From positions 1-64,000 of the forward strand of contig JBMNIQ010000006.1 in NCBI GenBank assembly GCA_050951095.1: a stretch of DNA of 64,000 nt. Reading direction: 5' to 3'. Made by a program: the position numbers and the translations under genes. Origin of the DNA: UMGS1519 sp050951095 (GTDB lineage: Bacteria; Actinomycetota; Coriobacteriia; Coriobacteriales; Eggerthellaceae). The notes under the pieces were generated by a model. The model did not search any database and was not told where the DNA came from. It worked only from the letters and a program-made list of their open reading frames with translations. Each line of letters starts with the position of its first letter. Position 1 is the stretch's first letter. This document shows, piece after piece, positions 1 through 9,378 of this stretch.

Positions 1-1
1 A

Positions 2-1490
2 CAGCGCCAAAGACCCGGCGGGCCTATGAGAACCGATCTCCGCGAAACCGTCATTGCCTTCGTCGGGAGAATCCAGCCTCAACTGGAAATCCCAGATGTC
101 ATCTTCCTCCGATTCGGGAAGCAGCATGCGGCAAAGGGGTTCATCAAGAGACACTGCGGCCTCAAGCGTGGCAGCCGCATTCTTCGAAAAATCAGAAACT
201 GCGACGAATTTCCCAGAACGACGATTTCGGTATCCTACTGCGAAAAGATCGCTCTCGCGTTCTGACGGGAGCATCAGCAATATGTGCAACAACACATTGT
301 CATGTGCATCAACATCTATCGACAGCACGGAGACGAAGAATCCCGGAACAGACTTCCTCACGCTGATATTCGCATTGCCGAACTGCGTAAACGTGCCGAA
401 GAATACATCGCTGCCAACAAACGAATAACTGCGTATATACCGTTGCTTGACCTGATCTTCCGCCGTCAAGCCAAGACGGAAGGAATAGCTTCCGGAATCG
501 GTGGACACGGAAAGGTACAGCGCATAGTTGCACGCATCGACATCGGCAGGCAGCAGCGCCGTCAAGTCAAACTCAACCTGCCAGTCGAACGAGAATCGGC
601 TCAATCCCAGCGCCTCAGAGACAATGGCGCGCTCAGGATTGAGAATCTGCAGCGCGAACGTACGCGTTTCCGCAGATTTCGAAGTGCACGTCAATTGTGC
701 AGATTCGATTCGATTGAAAGTGTCGGCATGCAAAACGGAATGGCCGCGATATCGCGCTTTACCATCCGCAATATGCATCTCCAGTTGAGACGCATCGAAA
801 ATGCGGAAACGCGATTGGATGGACTCCGTCCACACCGACGTCAGAGGGATGAAGCCCTCATCGACAATCTGTCCAGAACGATTGAATTGCCGGAATCTCA
901 AGCATTCGCCATCGCTCGAGAAACTGCACGCAGGTCCATTCGGCCAGCAAGACACCAGATCTTTGAAGTCCGAAAGCGAAATCGAAGTATTCAGAAGCGC
1001 AGACACCAACATATTGCAGCGAATATTCAGAAGCTCTTTGACCTCTGAGGAGAAGCGGGAGGCAAGGATGGCTCTCAACCGGCCAGAGTCCGCCATATCC
1101 CACACCGCGACCATTCGAATCCAAGTTGAACACACCGATGTCGAGTTCATCCTGTTCGGCATGGCGAATCATCTTTTCCAGGGATCCCGGCAGAAACGCG
1201 TCATCGGAGTCGCAGAAGAACACATACTTCCCCGCGGCCATTTCCAATCCCCTGTTTCTCGGAATGGAAGGGGATCCGGTATTAGCCTGATGCAGAACAC
1301 GCATATTGGAATGGGCTGATGCGGCCTCGTCTGCGAAGACCTCCACGCCATCATTCGATCCATCATCGACAACAATAACTTCGAACAGATTCTCATCGAG
1401 TCCTTGGTTGTAGATCGAATCAAGGCAGTGCGGAAAGTAATCCTTTGAATTGTAGAGGGGAATGACTATCGAAAGCTTGCACTCATCCAA
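2..1490 (-). pseudogene. GT2-family glycosyltransferase, frameshifted, runs off the left edge
   Basis: The first 125 or so codons from the ATG at 1490 read as a classic GT-A fold start: LSIVIPLYNSKDYFPHCLDS, then VVDDGS and the metal-binding FFCDSDD. Downstream this frame drifts into implausible sequence and stops at 858. From about 1125 leftward a second minus frame (codons in phase with 1162) is open without a stop to the window edge. It reads like a real protein (VAVWDMADSGRLRAILASRF, later FDWQVEFDLTALLPADVDAC), resembling the beta-rich C-terminal domains attached to teichoic-acid-type transferases. I infer one gene broken by a single-base frameshift near 1105-1130, perhaps also missing the second half of its GT domain. 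It would have added a sugar to the surface polymer made by this locus. An alternative is a separate frame-2 gene starting at 1162. Confidence 0.6.
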
Positions 1491-1679
1491 GGTGTTCTCC
1501 CTTACCCAGCTTTACAAACTCAGTGAATATATAATGCATGGATGAAATGTTTAATCTGGCTATTTCGCATTCTATCCACGATAATCTCTATGACTCTTTG
1601 CAAATTGTTGCGTTATTTTTTGCATGGTCACGTATTTCTTGTAAGTTTCATTTCTCTGATTTGCATGTGGGACGGACAG

Positions 1680-1740
1680 AAAAAAACGAATGACGGAAAT
1701 AACGACGCCTCCGACGGATCGCCGTGCCGTCGGAGGCGTT
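1680..1740 (-). terminator. Terminator hairpin after the 751-aa LicD gene
   Basis: A perfect 13-bp inverted repeat (1705-1717 with 1727-1739, 9-nt loop) lies 31 bp past the licD stop. On the minus strand it is followed by T-rich sequence and then, 18 nt away, by seven Ts. The displaced U-run makes it weaker than a textbook terminator. The rest of 1491-1770 shows no gene. Confidence 0.6.
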
Positions 1741-1770
1741 GCATTCATATATGAGGAAAGGAACCGTATA

Positions 1771-4026
1771 TCAGTCGGTCCACCATTCATCATGCAGATA
1801 CGGATGATCGATACCCACCCGACGCATCATGGCATCCATGCTCTCCCGATGAGGTTCGGGGATCAAGCTCAAATACTCATCCACAAAATCCTTGCCCCGC
1901 TCTTGCTCGAGCAGGGGAAGGCATGCCTGCAGAATGTCCTGATCGATCGCCAGGCCCATATGGTCGTTGTCATACAGGCGATAAACGCCATCGAGATACG
2001 GGCGAGCAAGCCTACGTGCATCCTCTTCGTTACCAGCCTTGACAGCGTCCAAAATGGCCTGTTTACGGGGATACGTGCGCTCCCAGACGAAGAAACGATC
2101 ACTTGAGAGTCGTCGAAGCGCCTGATAATGACGCGTCCGTTGGGAGACATCGTCGATTTCCGCCCGAACGCTGTTCAGTTTCTCCTTCTCCTGGGAAAGC
2201 ACGCCATCCTTATTCGCGTGATGGCGAATAAGCCTTCCTTTGAGAGAATCGCTCAAATTCGGGAAGACAACCTGCCGCGCCCCCTGCTTCGCAACGGGCT
2301 CCGGAATACGGGACAGGTTGCGAACCTTGAACTCCATGTTGTGCTCCGAGCAGAAATCGGAAGCATCGAGAAGCACCATGCCGTTCATGCTTTCGGATGC
2401 GAGACGGGAGAAACGCGCCTTGGCAGCTTCCGTATCGCCCGCGAGAACAGCCAATTCGCCCGCAATCAGACGGAGGTAATCGTCATCGTCCTCGTCTTTG
2501 CTCCACGCGGCAACCGTCGCATATGAGGCTTCGACCGTGGATGAATCGGAAAGCGCGTTCGAAAGAAGCAGAAACGCATGGCCGACCCGCGCATGCCGGA
2601 CCGCCGGGCAAACGGAATCCAGAACACTCAAAGCCGCGGCAACGGCCTCTGCATCTCGCTCGTCGATTGCCTGATACAGATCACCTGTTGCTTCGAGCGC
2701 GCAATCAAGCAGCCGATCAAGCTCCGTGCCGCCATAGACGCAGCGTTCGGAATCGGCGCGCTGCGCACGAATAACCTTTTCTACCGTCCAGAAGTCCGGG
2801 CGGACAAGATAGCAACTCCACAATGCCGCACTCAGCAATTCCGGCTTGAACGGTAGTGCGATGCGCCACGTCCTCATGTTGCTGTACAGTTGATAACGCA
2901 ACAAGATGTCCGTTTCCTGCTGGATGCGCGCCATAGCGCTCATATCCAATGAGGGAGATGCAAGGCGTTCCGGCGTGATTGCCCGAACATAACGCGATCG
3001 GTTATGGGCAAATTCCTTATTCAACTGGTCGGCAGCCAATTGCCCGCGCAGACCCCACATCTGCGGTTCGCGGACGCTCTGAGCCAGCATCTCTTCCATC
3101 TTCAGCTGTTTCAGAGTATCGAAGTCCGCAACGGCCTTTTCCGAATCGATGAACTGCATGTAATCCTGCGTGATCTGATAACCGGGAATGTTCAGATTCG
3201 CGCAGCTGTATGCATGAAAACGCTCCCCGCTTGGAAACATGCGCCAATTGTCGCCGTAGAAGCGGCGGAAAAACGACAGGTACCCATTCGGAACAGCAAA
3301 CTCATGCGCGCCAAACGGCTTATATACGGGATTCTCGAACCAAGCAGTGTCAAGCACCGGGTATCCTTGATAGGCGCCACCGCTGCCATGGATGCATTTC
3401 GAAGACGTTGCCGGCTGCTTGCTGCGGAACCGCTCTTCCAGAATGCGGAGCGTCTCTTCCCTGCCCTTCTCGGACTCCATCTGCTTCGCTTCACGCCAGC
3501 GTTTGCGGAACAGCTCGGAACGGAACTTGCAACGACGCTTGATATGGCATTGCATCTCTTCCCATACCAGGAAGTCCGTGATGCAGTCGACTTGCTGCTC
3601 CTGATCTTCCGGGACGGGGAACAGGATAAATACATCGATGAACACGCCGTTCGCGCCGCCGTTGAACGACGAGGTGCTCAAGGGACAGGCCGTATTCTTA
3701 TTGATGAACCTGCCGAACAACAGCGAATAATCGTCTTCGATAGAACGGTCGACCAACTCGTAGCCCTCAGGGAGCTGCCCGCTGTTCGACAGTTCCCGCA
3801 ATTTCAGGTAGTCGTCTTCGAACATGACGATATCGGCGTCATTGTCCCAGGGAATCATTCCCCGATGGCGGATGGCGCCCAAAAGCCCACCGAAGGCGAG
3901 CGAATATTTCAAACCATGCTCGCGACAGATGGCATCAAGCACTGCCAGCTGGTCCTCAATGGCTTTCTGCCAATCCTTTGCATTATGGGAATCGGGTGCA
4001 TATTTAAAACTGTCGACGGAAATCAT
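1771..4026 (-). CDS. LicD family phosphotransferase with long C-terminal extension
   Basis: 751 aa. The LicD signature lies at about residues 44-68: GGLLGAIRHRGMIPWDNDAD, with the metal-binding Asp pattern intact. LicD proteins transfer a phospho-substituent (phosphocholine, phospho-polyol) from a CDP-carrier onto a glycan at the cytoplasmic membrane face. Classical LicD proteins are under 300 aa. Here about 450 residues follow, with helical, repeat-like segments (around 430-600) that could be a TPR-like scaffold, but I recognise no named domain. The ATG at 4026 is preceded by a good AGGAG. It sits between two broken GT2 genes and has its own downstream hairpin, so it looks like an independent cassette in the polymer locus. 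The LicD call is firm, but the substrate is unknown. Confidence 0.85.
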   Translation of the reverse strand: MISVDSFKYAPDSHNAKDWQKAIEDQLAVLDAICREHGLKYSLAFGGLLGAIRHRGMIPWDNDADIVMFEDDYLKLRELSNSGQLPEGYELVDRSIEDDYSLLFGRFINKNTACPLSTSSFNGGANGVFIDVFILFPVPEDQEQQVDCITDFLVWEEMQCHIKRRCKFRSELFRKRWREAKQMESEKGREETLRILEERFRSKQPATSSKCIHGSGGAYQGYPVLDTAWFENPVYKPFGAHEFAVPNGYLSFFRRFYGDNWRMFPSGERFHAYSCANLNIPGYQITQDYMQFIDSEKAVADFDTLKQLKMEEMLAQSVREPQMWGLRGQLAADQLNKEFAHNRSRYVRAITPERLASPSLDMSAMARIQQETDILLRYQLYSNMRTWRIALPFKPELLSAALWSCYLVRPDFWTVEKVIRAQRADSERCVYGGTELDRLLDCALEATGDLYQAIDERDAEAVAAALSVLDSVCPAVRHARVGHAFLLLSNALSDSSTVEASYATVAAWSKDEDDDDYLRLIAGELAVLAGDTEAAKARFSRLASESMNGMVLLDASDFCSEHNMEFKVRNLSRIPEPVAKQGARQVVFPNLSDSLKGRLIRHHANKDGVLSQEKEKLNSVRAEIDDVSQRTRHYQALRRLSSDRFFVWERTYPRKQAILDAVKAGNEEDARRLARPYLDGVYRLYDNDHMGLAIDQDILQACLPLLEQERGKDFVDEYLSLIPEPHRESMDAMMRRVGIDHPYLHDEWWTD

Positions 4027-4129
4027 ACGGTCTCCTGTGCCATGACGAAATCTATACTCAGTAATTTAAACGTTTACGGCGTTTTTACACAACTGTGAGG
4101 TTTTGAATGAAAACTTTCTGTTAAAACGC

Positions 4130-4557
4130 TTAGCTACGGCGAACGATGAACGAAAGCCTATCGTCGCCATCCTTCCCGGGGATCACGCGATATCTTCCCA
4201 ATGCGAACGCACCGTCCTTAAACGTCTGCAATGACTCCTTTGGGCACTGTTTCCCGAAAATATGCCGAGAGCTCATACCGCACGAACGCAATTCCAAAGC
4301 AAGATTCCATTCCTCCTCGCGCACAGACGTAATCGGAAGTTTCACTATCCCACCTGGGCTCATCCTCTTCCCTATAGATGAGAGATCCAAGCAGCCGGAC
4401 CACTCCCATCCCATCAGCGGAACCATCGTCGATAAGGATGATCTCGAATGCATGCGCTGGAGCATCCTTCGCATAGAGGGACTGCAGGCATTCCCTCAGA
4501 TACGGGCATGGCATTGTATACGGGAATGATGGTAGAGATCACACACTCGTTGGACAT
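4130..4557 (-). pseudogene. GT2 glycosyltransferase remnant (frameshift plus internal deletion)
   Basis: The start at 4557 has an AAGGGG ribosome site four bases upstream. The first 18 codons (MSNECVISTIIPVYNAMP) match a GT2 N-terminus. Then the frame shifts by one and continues correctly as CPYLRECLQSLYAKD ... FEIILIDDGSADG. After that motif the catalytic remainder is absent. A third frame ends at 4130 with a plausible transferase C-terminus (DGAFALGRYRVIPGKDGDD). I therefore read a gene reduced to its first 50 or so and last 75 or so codons. It is almost certainly non-functional. Its architecture (GT2 head, beta-type tail) parallels the gene at 2-1490. Confidence 0.7.
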
Positions 4558-4696
4558 GAAACCCCTTCGGAATGCGACGCAGAATACGTGCGCACCATCG
4601 TAGGCCGATACGTACAAACCCCGCCCTATCAGGCACCCTCTTTTCCATACCCTCATGCGCAATGAGCGCATAGCTGTGAAAATCCGACTGATCCGA

Positions 4697-5887
4697 TTAG
4701 CTGCGCGCCAGGGGATTCTCCTTCGGGGCCGTAACCTTCTTCGTCCAATCGCTGATGTCCTTCACCAGGTTGTTCGGCCCCTTCGGCCAGGCCAGCAACG
4801 CAGTAAGGATCGGGGCGAAAACATACGGCGAGAGAATCCACAGCCGATTTGCCGCCACCAGCGGCTCGTACCAGTTGTAATAGCTGATGCAGTACATGAT
4901 CAGGATGTGGAAGATATACACCTGGAAGCTGCGCTCGCCCATGAACGTCAAGAAGCATTTGTTCTTCGGGCAAAGAAGAACCACCAGCGCCCCCATGACG
5001 AATACGGCGGCATATTGCACTACGCGGAGGAGAAGCAGGATCCACAGGTCCACATGCCAGCGCACGGAGAGCACCGAGAGCAGGTTCATGCCAGTGGAGA
5101 TGCGCTTGATGAACGCGAGCTGGCTGTTCGTGAACAGCAGATACAGCGCAGCGAAGATTGCGGCAAGCGCAACGGCGGCAAGTGCAATGCGGGCGGTGGT
5201 CCCGATGCGCGACTCAACTGCATCGACCAGCTTCTCAACGCTTTCCGGCTGCAGATAGAATCCCAGGGCAAAGTACGGCAGGTACACGAAGAAGCGGGAA
5301 ATGCTCAAGGTGCCAACTTCCGTCAAGAACACGCCGCTGCCCACTGCAAGCAATACGGAAACCGCAAGGAACGATGCCGGGCGAACTGAGCCCATGATGG
5401 GAACCATCAGCATGAACAGGCCGAGCACCAGCATGAACCAAGGGGCTCCGGTGACGACGAACGGATTCACGCCCGGCGTCTTATGGAAGACAACCAAGTC
5501 CAGCACCACGATGAGTCCCAAGAATATGAGATAGAGAATCATGTACAGCAGCACTTTATCCGACGGCGCTTGGTGGCGCTTGTACCACGATTTGCCGGCG
5601 AAGAGCCCCGAGCAGAACAGGAACAAGGGCATATGGAAGAAATAGATGAATGTCAGCGTGGTGTAGATAACATGCGAATCCGTGAAGCCGACAATGCGCG
5701 TGCAGAAATGGCCGAGCACCACAAGAAGAATCGCAATTCCCTTGATATTGTCGAACAGCGCGATGCGCGGTTTCCTCTTCGACGGAATGGCAGCCGAGAC
5801 CGAGGCCGGCGTCTCAGAAGCGGATCGTGCCCGAGACGGATCGACGGCGCCAGAGCGCACGTTCTGCATCGTTGCAGATGATGACAT
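4697..5887 (-). CDS. Acyltransferase 3 family membrane protein
   Basis: 396 aa from the ATG at 5887, chosen because GGAGA lies 7 nt upstream; a longer frame reaches 5944 but has no ribosome site. After a basic, Ser/Ala-rich cytoplasmic stretch of about 40 residues comes LFDNIKGIAILLVVLGHF, the N-terminal signature of acyltransferase 3 proteins, including the His in the first membrane helix. About ten hydrophobic segments follow. Family members O-acetylate (or otherwise O-acylate) sugars or polyols of capsules, lipopolysaccharide or peptidoglycan. In this locus the likely substrate is the surface polymer. It lies between a GT2 remnant and a LicD gene, with a terminator hairpin upstream at 6050-6075, so it probably has its own promoter. 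Confidence 0.85.
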   Translation of the reverse strand: MSSSATMQNVRSGAVDPSRARSASETPASVSAAIPSKRKPRIALFDNIKGIAILLVVLGHFCTRIVGFTDSHVIYTTLTFIYFFHMPLFLFCSGLFAGKSWYKRHQAPSDKVLLYMILYLIFLGLIVVLDLVVFHKTPGVNPFVVTGAPWFMLVLGLFMLMVPIMGSVRPASFLAVSVLLAVGSGVFLTEVGTLSISRFFVYLPYFALGFYLQPESVEKLVDAVESRIGTTARIALAAVALAAIFAALYLLFTNSQLAFIKRISTGMNLLSVLSVRWHVDLWILLLLRVVQYAAVFVMGALVVLLCPKNKCFLTFMGERSFQVYIFHILIMYCISYYNWYEPLVAANRLWILSPYVFAPILTALLAWPKGPNNLVKDISDWTKKVTAPKENPLARS

Positions 5888-6045
5888 GCGATATTCTCCA
5901 TATCTTCGATGATGCGCCCACCCTCCTACCGCGACATATGCCAAAGGCGCAACAAGGCGACCCTCACAAGGATTTCAACACGATGCATGAAGCAGACCAG
6001 CTGGAACCGTTATGGGGATTATGCCACAGGTCGTAGAATATCGCG

Positions 6046-6075
6046 TAGAAAAGGGGTGCGCAAGCGCACCCCTTT
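6046..6075 (-). terminator. Rho-independent terminator after the 594-aa LicD gene
   Basis: A GC-rich inverted repeat (6050-6061 with 6064-6075) with a very small loop, followed on the minus strand by TTTT. It lies 36 bp past the licD stop at 6111. Confidence 0.85.
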
Positions 6076-6110
6076 CATTCATCGCTGTATGGATGGTTCC
6101 GTGAGGAAGA

Positions 6111-7895
6111 TTATCCCCACTGAATATTCTGTTCTGCATCCTCAGCTACGCGACCGCCGCCGATGCCCTCTTCATCGGACCAGAGAAGCAAGTCGTGGCC
6201 GGCACGTTGATGCGGATACGGCATGACCATGTAATCGCCGTACTGCATGGCCAGAAAGACTTCGGGCTTGTTCGGAATCTCGACCTCGATCTCGTCGAAT
6301 TTCACGCGCTGCGTGGGAAACAAGTCGGTAACCTGCGCCATGGTATACGAGGGAACGAAGCTGGCAACGAAGCGAAGACCCAGCTCTTCATGATCTGCAT
6401 CGTATCGCGTAGCCACCTGATCGTAGGCGCTCTGCGTATCTTTCAGCGAGATGCTGCGGTAATGATGCGCGAGCACGCGGCCAACCACTTGAGCCACATA
6501 GTAATCAAGATCTTTGCGGTCGGGAGGCAACTCGGAAGCCTGCTTCGGCGTGTATTGGCGATTGACGACATGATTGTGCTTCTTCGAGGCCGCAAGAACC
6601 TCGTTGCGGAACGCCGACTGGTCCGCCACGCCGTTCGGCACGTAGTCGAACGGGAACACGTCCACGCAAATGCCCTTATGGAACGGACGGAACTTGTTGT
6701 ATTCCGTGATGTACTCGGAGTCGTTCATGCGCACTTTCGAAAACAGGTACGGAATGGTGGGATCCGTTTCGCGCGTCTGCAGGAAGAACCGCTCGGAATC
6801 GATGATGGAGCCCGCCTTCGCCTTGAAGATCTCGTAATCCTCGCGCAGCATGCCCACGTCGATATCGTCGTCCCACGGAATGAATCCGCCATGGCGCACA
6901 TGACCCAACATGGTGCCGCCGCATGCGAAGTAATGGATGCCCAGCTCGTGGCAGATGCGGTCGATCTCCGTGACGATGATCTTCGCATCCTCTTGCAGGC
7001 GCTTCAGCTCCGGCGTGGCTTCGAACACGGGTTCCTTCGCCCAGATATCGGGGCGCACGGGGCAACGCACGGGAATGCCGGCAAACGTCATCCATTGCGT
7101 CTCGCCGATATCCGTTTTCGGCAGCGTTGCGGAACGCCAGCCGCTGACACGGGCGATCATCTTCGTGTCGCGGCCCTCGTAGCGCTGCGCCATCGCATGC
7201 ATGCCCCAGGATGCGCACGAAAGGGGAACGAGATGGAACAGGCCCGCCCCTTCCGTCGTGACCCAGTCGTAGCCGTCTTCCTCCCCATTCGGGATGTCCT
7301 TGACGGCGATGACCTTCTTGAATACCGTGTTGCGGCGCTTCATCTGGCGATAGAACTTCTTGCGCGTGAAGAAATCATCGGGAACCTCGTCGAACACGGT
7401 GAGCTGCACCATACCCTGGACGTCTTCAGGCAGCTGGTTCGAATCGTAGACGATGCTCCCGTTACGACGCACGAACTTATGCTTGCGCGAAACGATATGC
7501 GCGAAGATGCGGCGCGTCTTCGTGTTGCTGAAATACGGCTGGTACACCCACGGAAGTGCATCGCGCTCGGATTCGGAAAGCGCATTGTACGCCGCTTCGA
7601 ACGCCTGGAAGCCCGGACGGAATACCGCCAGATCGATCTGGTATTGCCCGGGAAGGAAATCCTGGTACGAAACCGCCCCGCGCAGCGTGTTCGCATACAC
7701 GAACCACAAGATCCCGTTCTTCTCGCAGAAATCGGAAAACGACTTCAACAGCTCCACGTTCTCGTTGCGCTGCGCTTGGATGAGCGCAGCCGTACGCGAC
7801 AGCTCGAATGATTGCGTTTCCATATATTCCGAACCGTATACCTTGTTGATAAGGTCCAGTTCTTCCTGCGAACGCAATGTTTTCACATCAGCCAT
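6111..7895 (-). CDS. LicD family phosphotransferase with tandem (degenerate plus intact) LicD domains
   Basis: 594 aa. The C-terminal domain carries an intact LicD core at about residues 323-348 (GGTMLGHVRHGGFIPWDDDI), then a long conserved-looking tail including ICVDVFPFDYVPN. About 260 residues earlier a similar motif recurs in decayed form, at about residues 65-90: YANTLRGAVSYQDFLPGQYQ. There the acidic DDD triad has become QYQ. The N-terminal half therefore looks like a catalytically dead LicD copy that may bind a substrate or regulate. Predicted role: transfer of a phospho-substituent from a CDP-activated donor to a surface glycan. It lies downstream of the gatZ-like gene but beyond that gene's terminator, and is followed by its own terminator. 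Donor and acceptor are unknown. Confidence 0.87.
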   Translation of the reverse strand: MADVKTLRSQEELDLINKVYGSEYMETQSFELSRTAALIQAQRNENVELLKSFSDFCEKNGILWFVYANTLRGAVSYQDFLPGQYQIDLAVFRPGFQAFEAAYNALSESERDALPWVYQPYFSNTKTRRIFAHIVSRKHKFVRRNGSIVYDSNQLPEDVQGMVQLTVFDEVPDDFFTRKKFYRQMKRRNTVFKKVIAVKDIPNGEEDGYDWVTTEGAGLFHLVPLSCASWGMHAMAQRYEGRDTKMIARVSGWRSATLPKTDIGETQWMTFAGIPVRCPVRPDIWAKEPVFEATPELKRLQEDAKIIVTEIDRICHELGIHYFACGGTMLGHVRHGGFIPWDDDIDVGMLREDYEIFKAKAGSIIDSERFFLQTRETDPTIPYLFSKVRMNDSEYITEYNKFRPFHKGICVDVFPFDYVPNGVADQSAFRNEVLAASKKHNHVVNRQYTPKQASELPPDRKDLDYYVAQVVGRVLAHHYRSISLKDTQSAYDQVATRYDADHEELGLRFVASFVPSYTMAQVTDLFPTQRVKFDEIEVEIPNKPEVFLAMQYGDYMVMPYPHQRAGHDLLLWSDEEGIGGGRVAEDAEQNIQWG

Positions 7896-7924
7896 AGAAG
7901 TGTCCTATCAGCCTTTCGTAAATA

Positions 7925-7961
7925 ATAAAAACGTGGGCTGCAAAATTATTGCAGTCCACGT
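7925..7961 (-). terminator. Terminator hairpin after the gatZ-like gene
   Basis: A 12-bp inverted repeat with one G-T pair (7931-7942 with 7950-7961) sits 27 bp past the stop at 7988. On the minus strand it is followed by TTTTATTATT. It should end the tagD-to-gatZ transcript before the next licD gene. Confidence 0.85.
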
Positions 7962-7987
7962 TGCATTATAGAGTATGCGGGCAATTC

Positions 7988-9322
7988 CTAACGAATATGC
8001 GCAGAGTCCTCAGGAGCACCCATGCCGCAATAGTCCGTTGCCTGCAGATAGCCGTCGATGGCATCGCCGATATGATCCCAGATCAGGTCCGCAGCTTCGT
8101 TCTTCACTTGGCCGCGGCGGACATGATAGTACTGGTTCGGCAGATACTGGCTCAGCATGCAGTGGGGAATCACATTGCCGGAAAGGTTCTTCACCAGCGT
8201 ATCGCGCGCCTCCACAACTTCGGGCAACGCAAAGTAATAGCGGCAGCGGTCATAGAAGCTGTACGCACGGGCAATGCGCTGCTCATTCGGCGTACCGCGA
8301 TAGTAATCCTCCCAGTGGCTGGGATCCTCCATCATCTTACGTTCGAGCGTCTTACGGTAATTCGACCACTTCTCCGGCTGCTCCGCATAGATCTCCTGCT
8401 CGATCTGCTCAAGCGCGAACAGAGCCTCGCGCAGGGCGAACGTCAGCGCCGGGCCTACTTTCAGAATGGCGCCGCCGTCTTCGCACATACGGCGAAGGTT
8501 GCGCATGGTCTGGTAATCGGACGAGTGGCATTCGATGCACAGCGGCTGCGTGCGCATGGCGGCCACGAGGTCGGCAGCGCGCGTCCGGCTGTACTCGTCC
8601 AGATTGAACTCGTGGAATTCCACGCCCATCTCGACGACCAGGCCCAGAACGCGATCCCATACGTCATGCAGGCCGTAGCGGTCGAACGCCTCCTGGTAGA
8701 TGCGAATCGTGTTGATGGCATCATCGGCCGTGGTCACACCCATCTGACCGGCATTGAAATCGCCACCGGGAACCGGTACCTCGGAGCCGATGATATAGAC
8801 CGGCTTCGGCGCTTCGGGATGCGCGGTATGATACTGCTCGTAGGCCTTTTCGGCCGCGAGCATGAGGCGCGCACCGCGGTCGGCGCACGTAGCGGTCAAG
8901 AACGGCTTCTCCGGGTCGTCGGACGCAACGCGCATGCTGGTGTCCAGATGAATCTTCTTATAGCCGGCCAGAACGCAGCTGGTCACCAGCTGCTCGGCCT
9001 GCGCCATGGCCTCGTCCTCGTCTTTATCCACCCACGGCAGCGGACCCAGATGGTCGCCGCCGATGATGACCTGGTCGAAGGGAACGCACATCTCTTCTGC
9101 CAGGCTCTTCACGAAGTCGGCGAAATCATACGGGTTCATCCCGGTATAGCCGCCCAGCTGGTTCACCTGGTTCGAAGTGGACTCGATCAGCGCGGGCGTG
9201 CCCGTCTTGTAGGCCTTCAGCAATGCTGCGCGGATAACATCCGGATTCGCAGAGCAGCAAGAATAGATGCCCACGCGGCGACCGGATTTGTTCCTGCGCA
9301 CAATCTCTTGCAAAACATTCAT
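7988..9322 (-). CDS. gatZ: GatZ/KbaZ-like protein (class II tagatose-bisphosphate aldolase non-catalytic subunit family)
   Basis: 444 aa, close to E. coli GatZ length (about 420). Family hallmarks are clear: SNQVNQLGGYTG at 50-61 and GGDHLGP at 88-94, followed by KKIHLDTSM. GatZ and KbaZ were described as partners of the catalytic aldolases GatY/KbaY. No GatY-like gene is in this window. Some stand-alone members of this TIM-barrel family have been reported to 4-epimerise ketohexoses or ketohexose-6-phosphates (fructose/tagatose); I recall this from biocatalysis work and cannot verify it here. The gene follows a GatD-like dehydrogenase and a TarI-like cytidylyltransferase in one transcript. 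I therefore infer that it makes tagatose-6-P for a CDP-hexitol pathway, not that it serves galactitol catabolism. The family call is strong; the activity is inferred. Confidence 0.85.
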   Translation of the reverse strand: MNVLQEIVRRNKSGRRVGIYSCCSANPDVIRAALLKAYKTGTPALIESTSNQVNQLGGYTGMNPYDFADFVKSLAEEMCVPFDQVIIGGDHLGPLPWVDKDEDEAMAQAEQLVTSCVLAGYKKIHLDTSMRVASDDPEKPFLTATCADRGARLMLAAEKAYEQYHTAHPEAPKPVYIIGSEVPVPGGDFNAGQMGVTTADDAINTIRIYQEAFDRYGLHDVWDRVLGLVVEMGVEFHEFNLDEYSRTRAADLVAAMRTQPLCIECHSSDYQTMRNLRRMCEDGGAILKVGPALTFALREALFALEQIEQEIYAEQPEKWSNYRKTLERKMMEDPSHWEDYYRGTPNEQRIARAYSFYDRCRYYFALPEVVEARDTLVKNLSGNVIPHCMLSQYLPNQYYHVRRGQVKNEAADLIWDHIGDAIDGYLQATDYCGMGAPEDSAHIR

Positions 9323-9378
9323 TTTCGATAATTCTCCTTATATCGGATAGCGGGAAGACGGCGTCTCGTCGAATTTCC

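Noticed and set aside
284..1048. A long open plus-strand frame opposite the left-edge glycosyltransferase
   Set aside because: It is Arg/Gln-rich without motifs and mirrors the minus-strand frame, which reads as a real protein; a typical antisense shadow in high-GC DNA.
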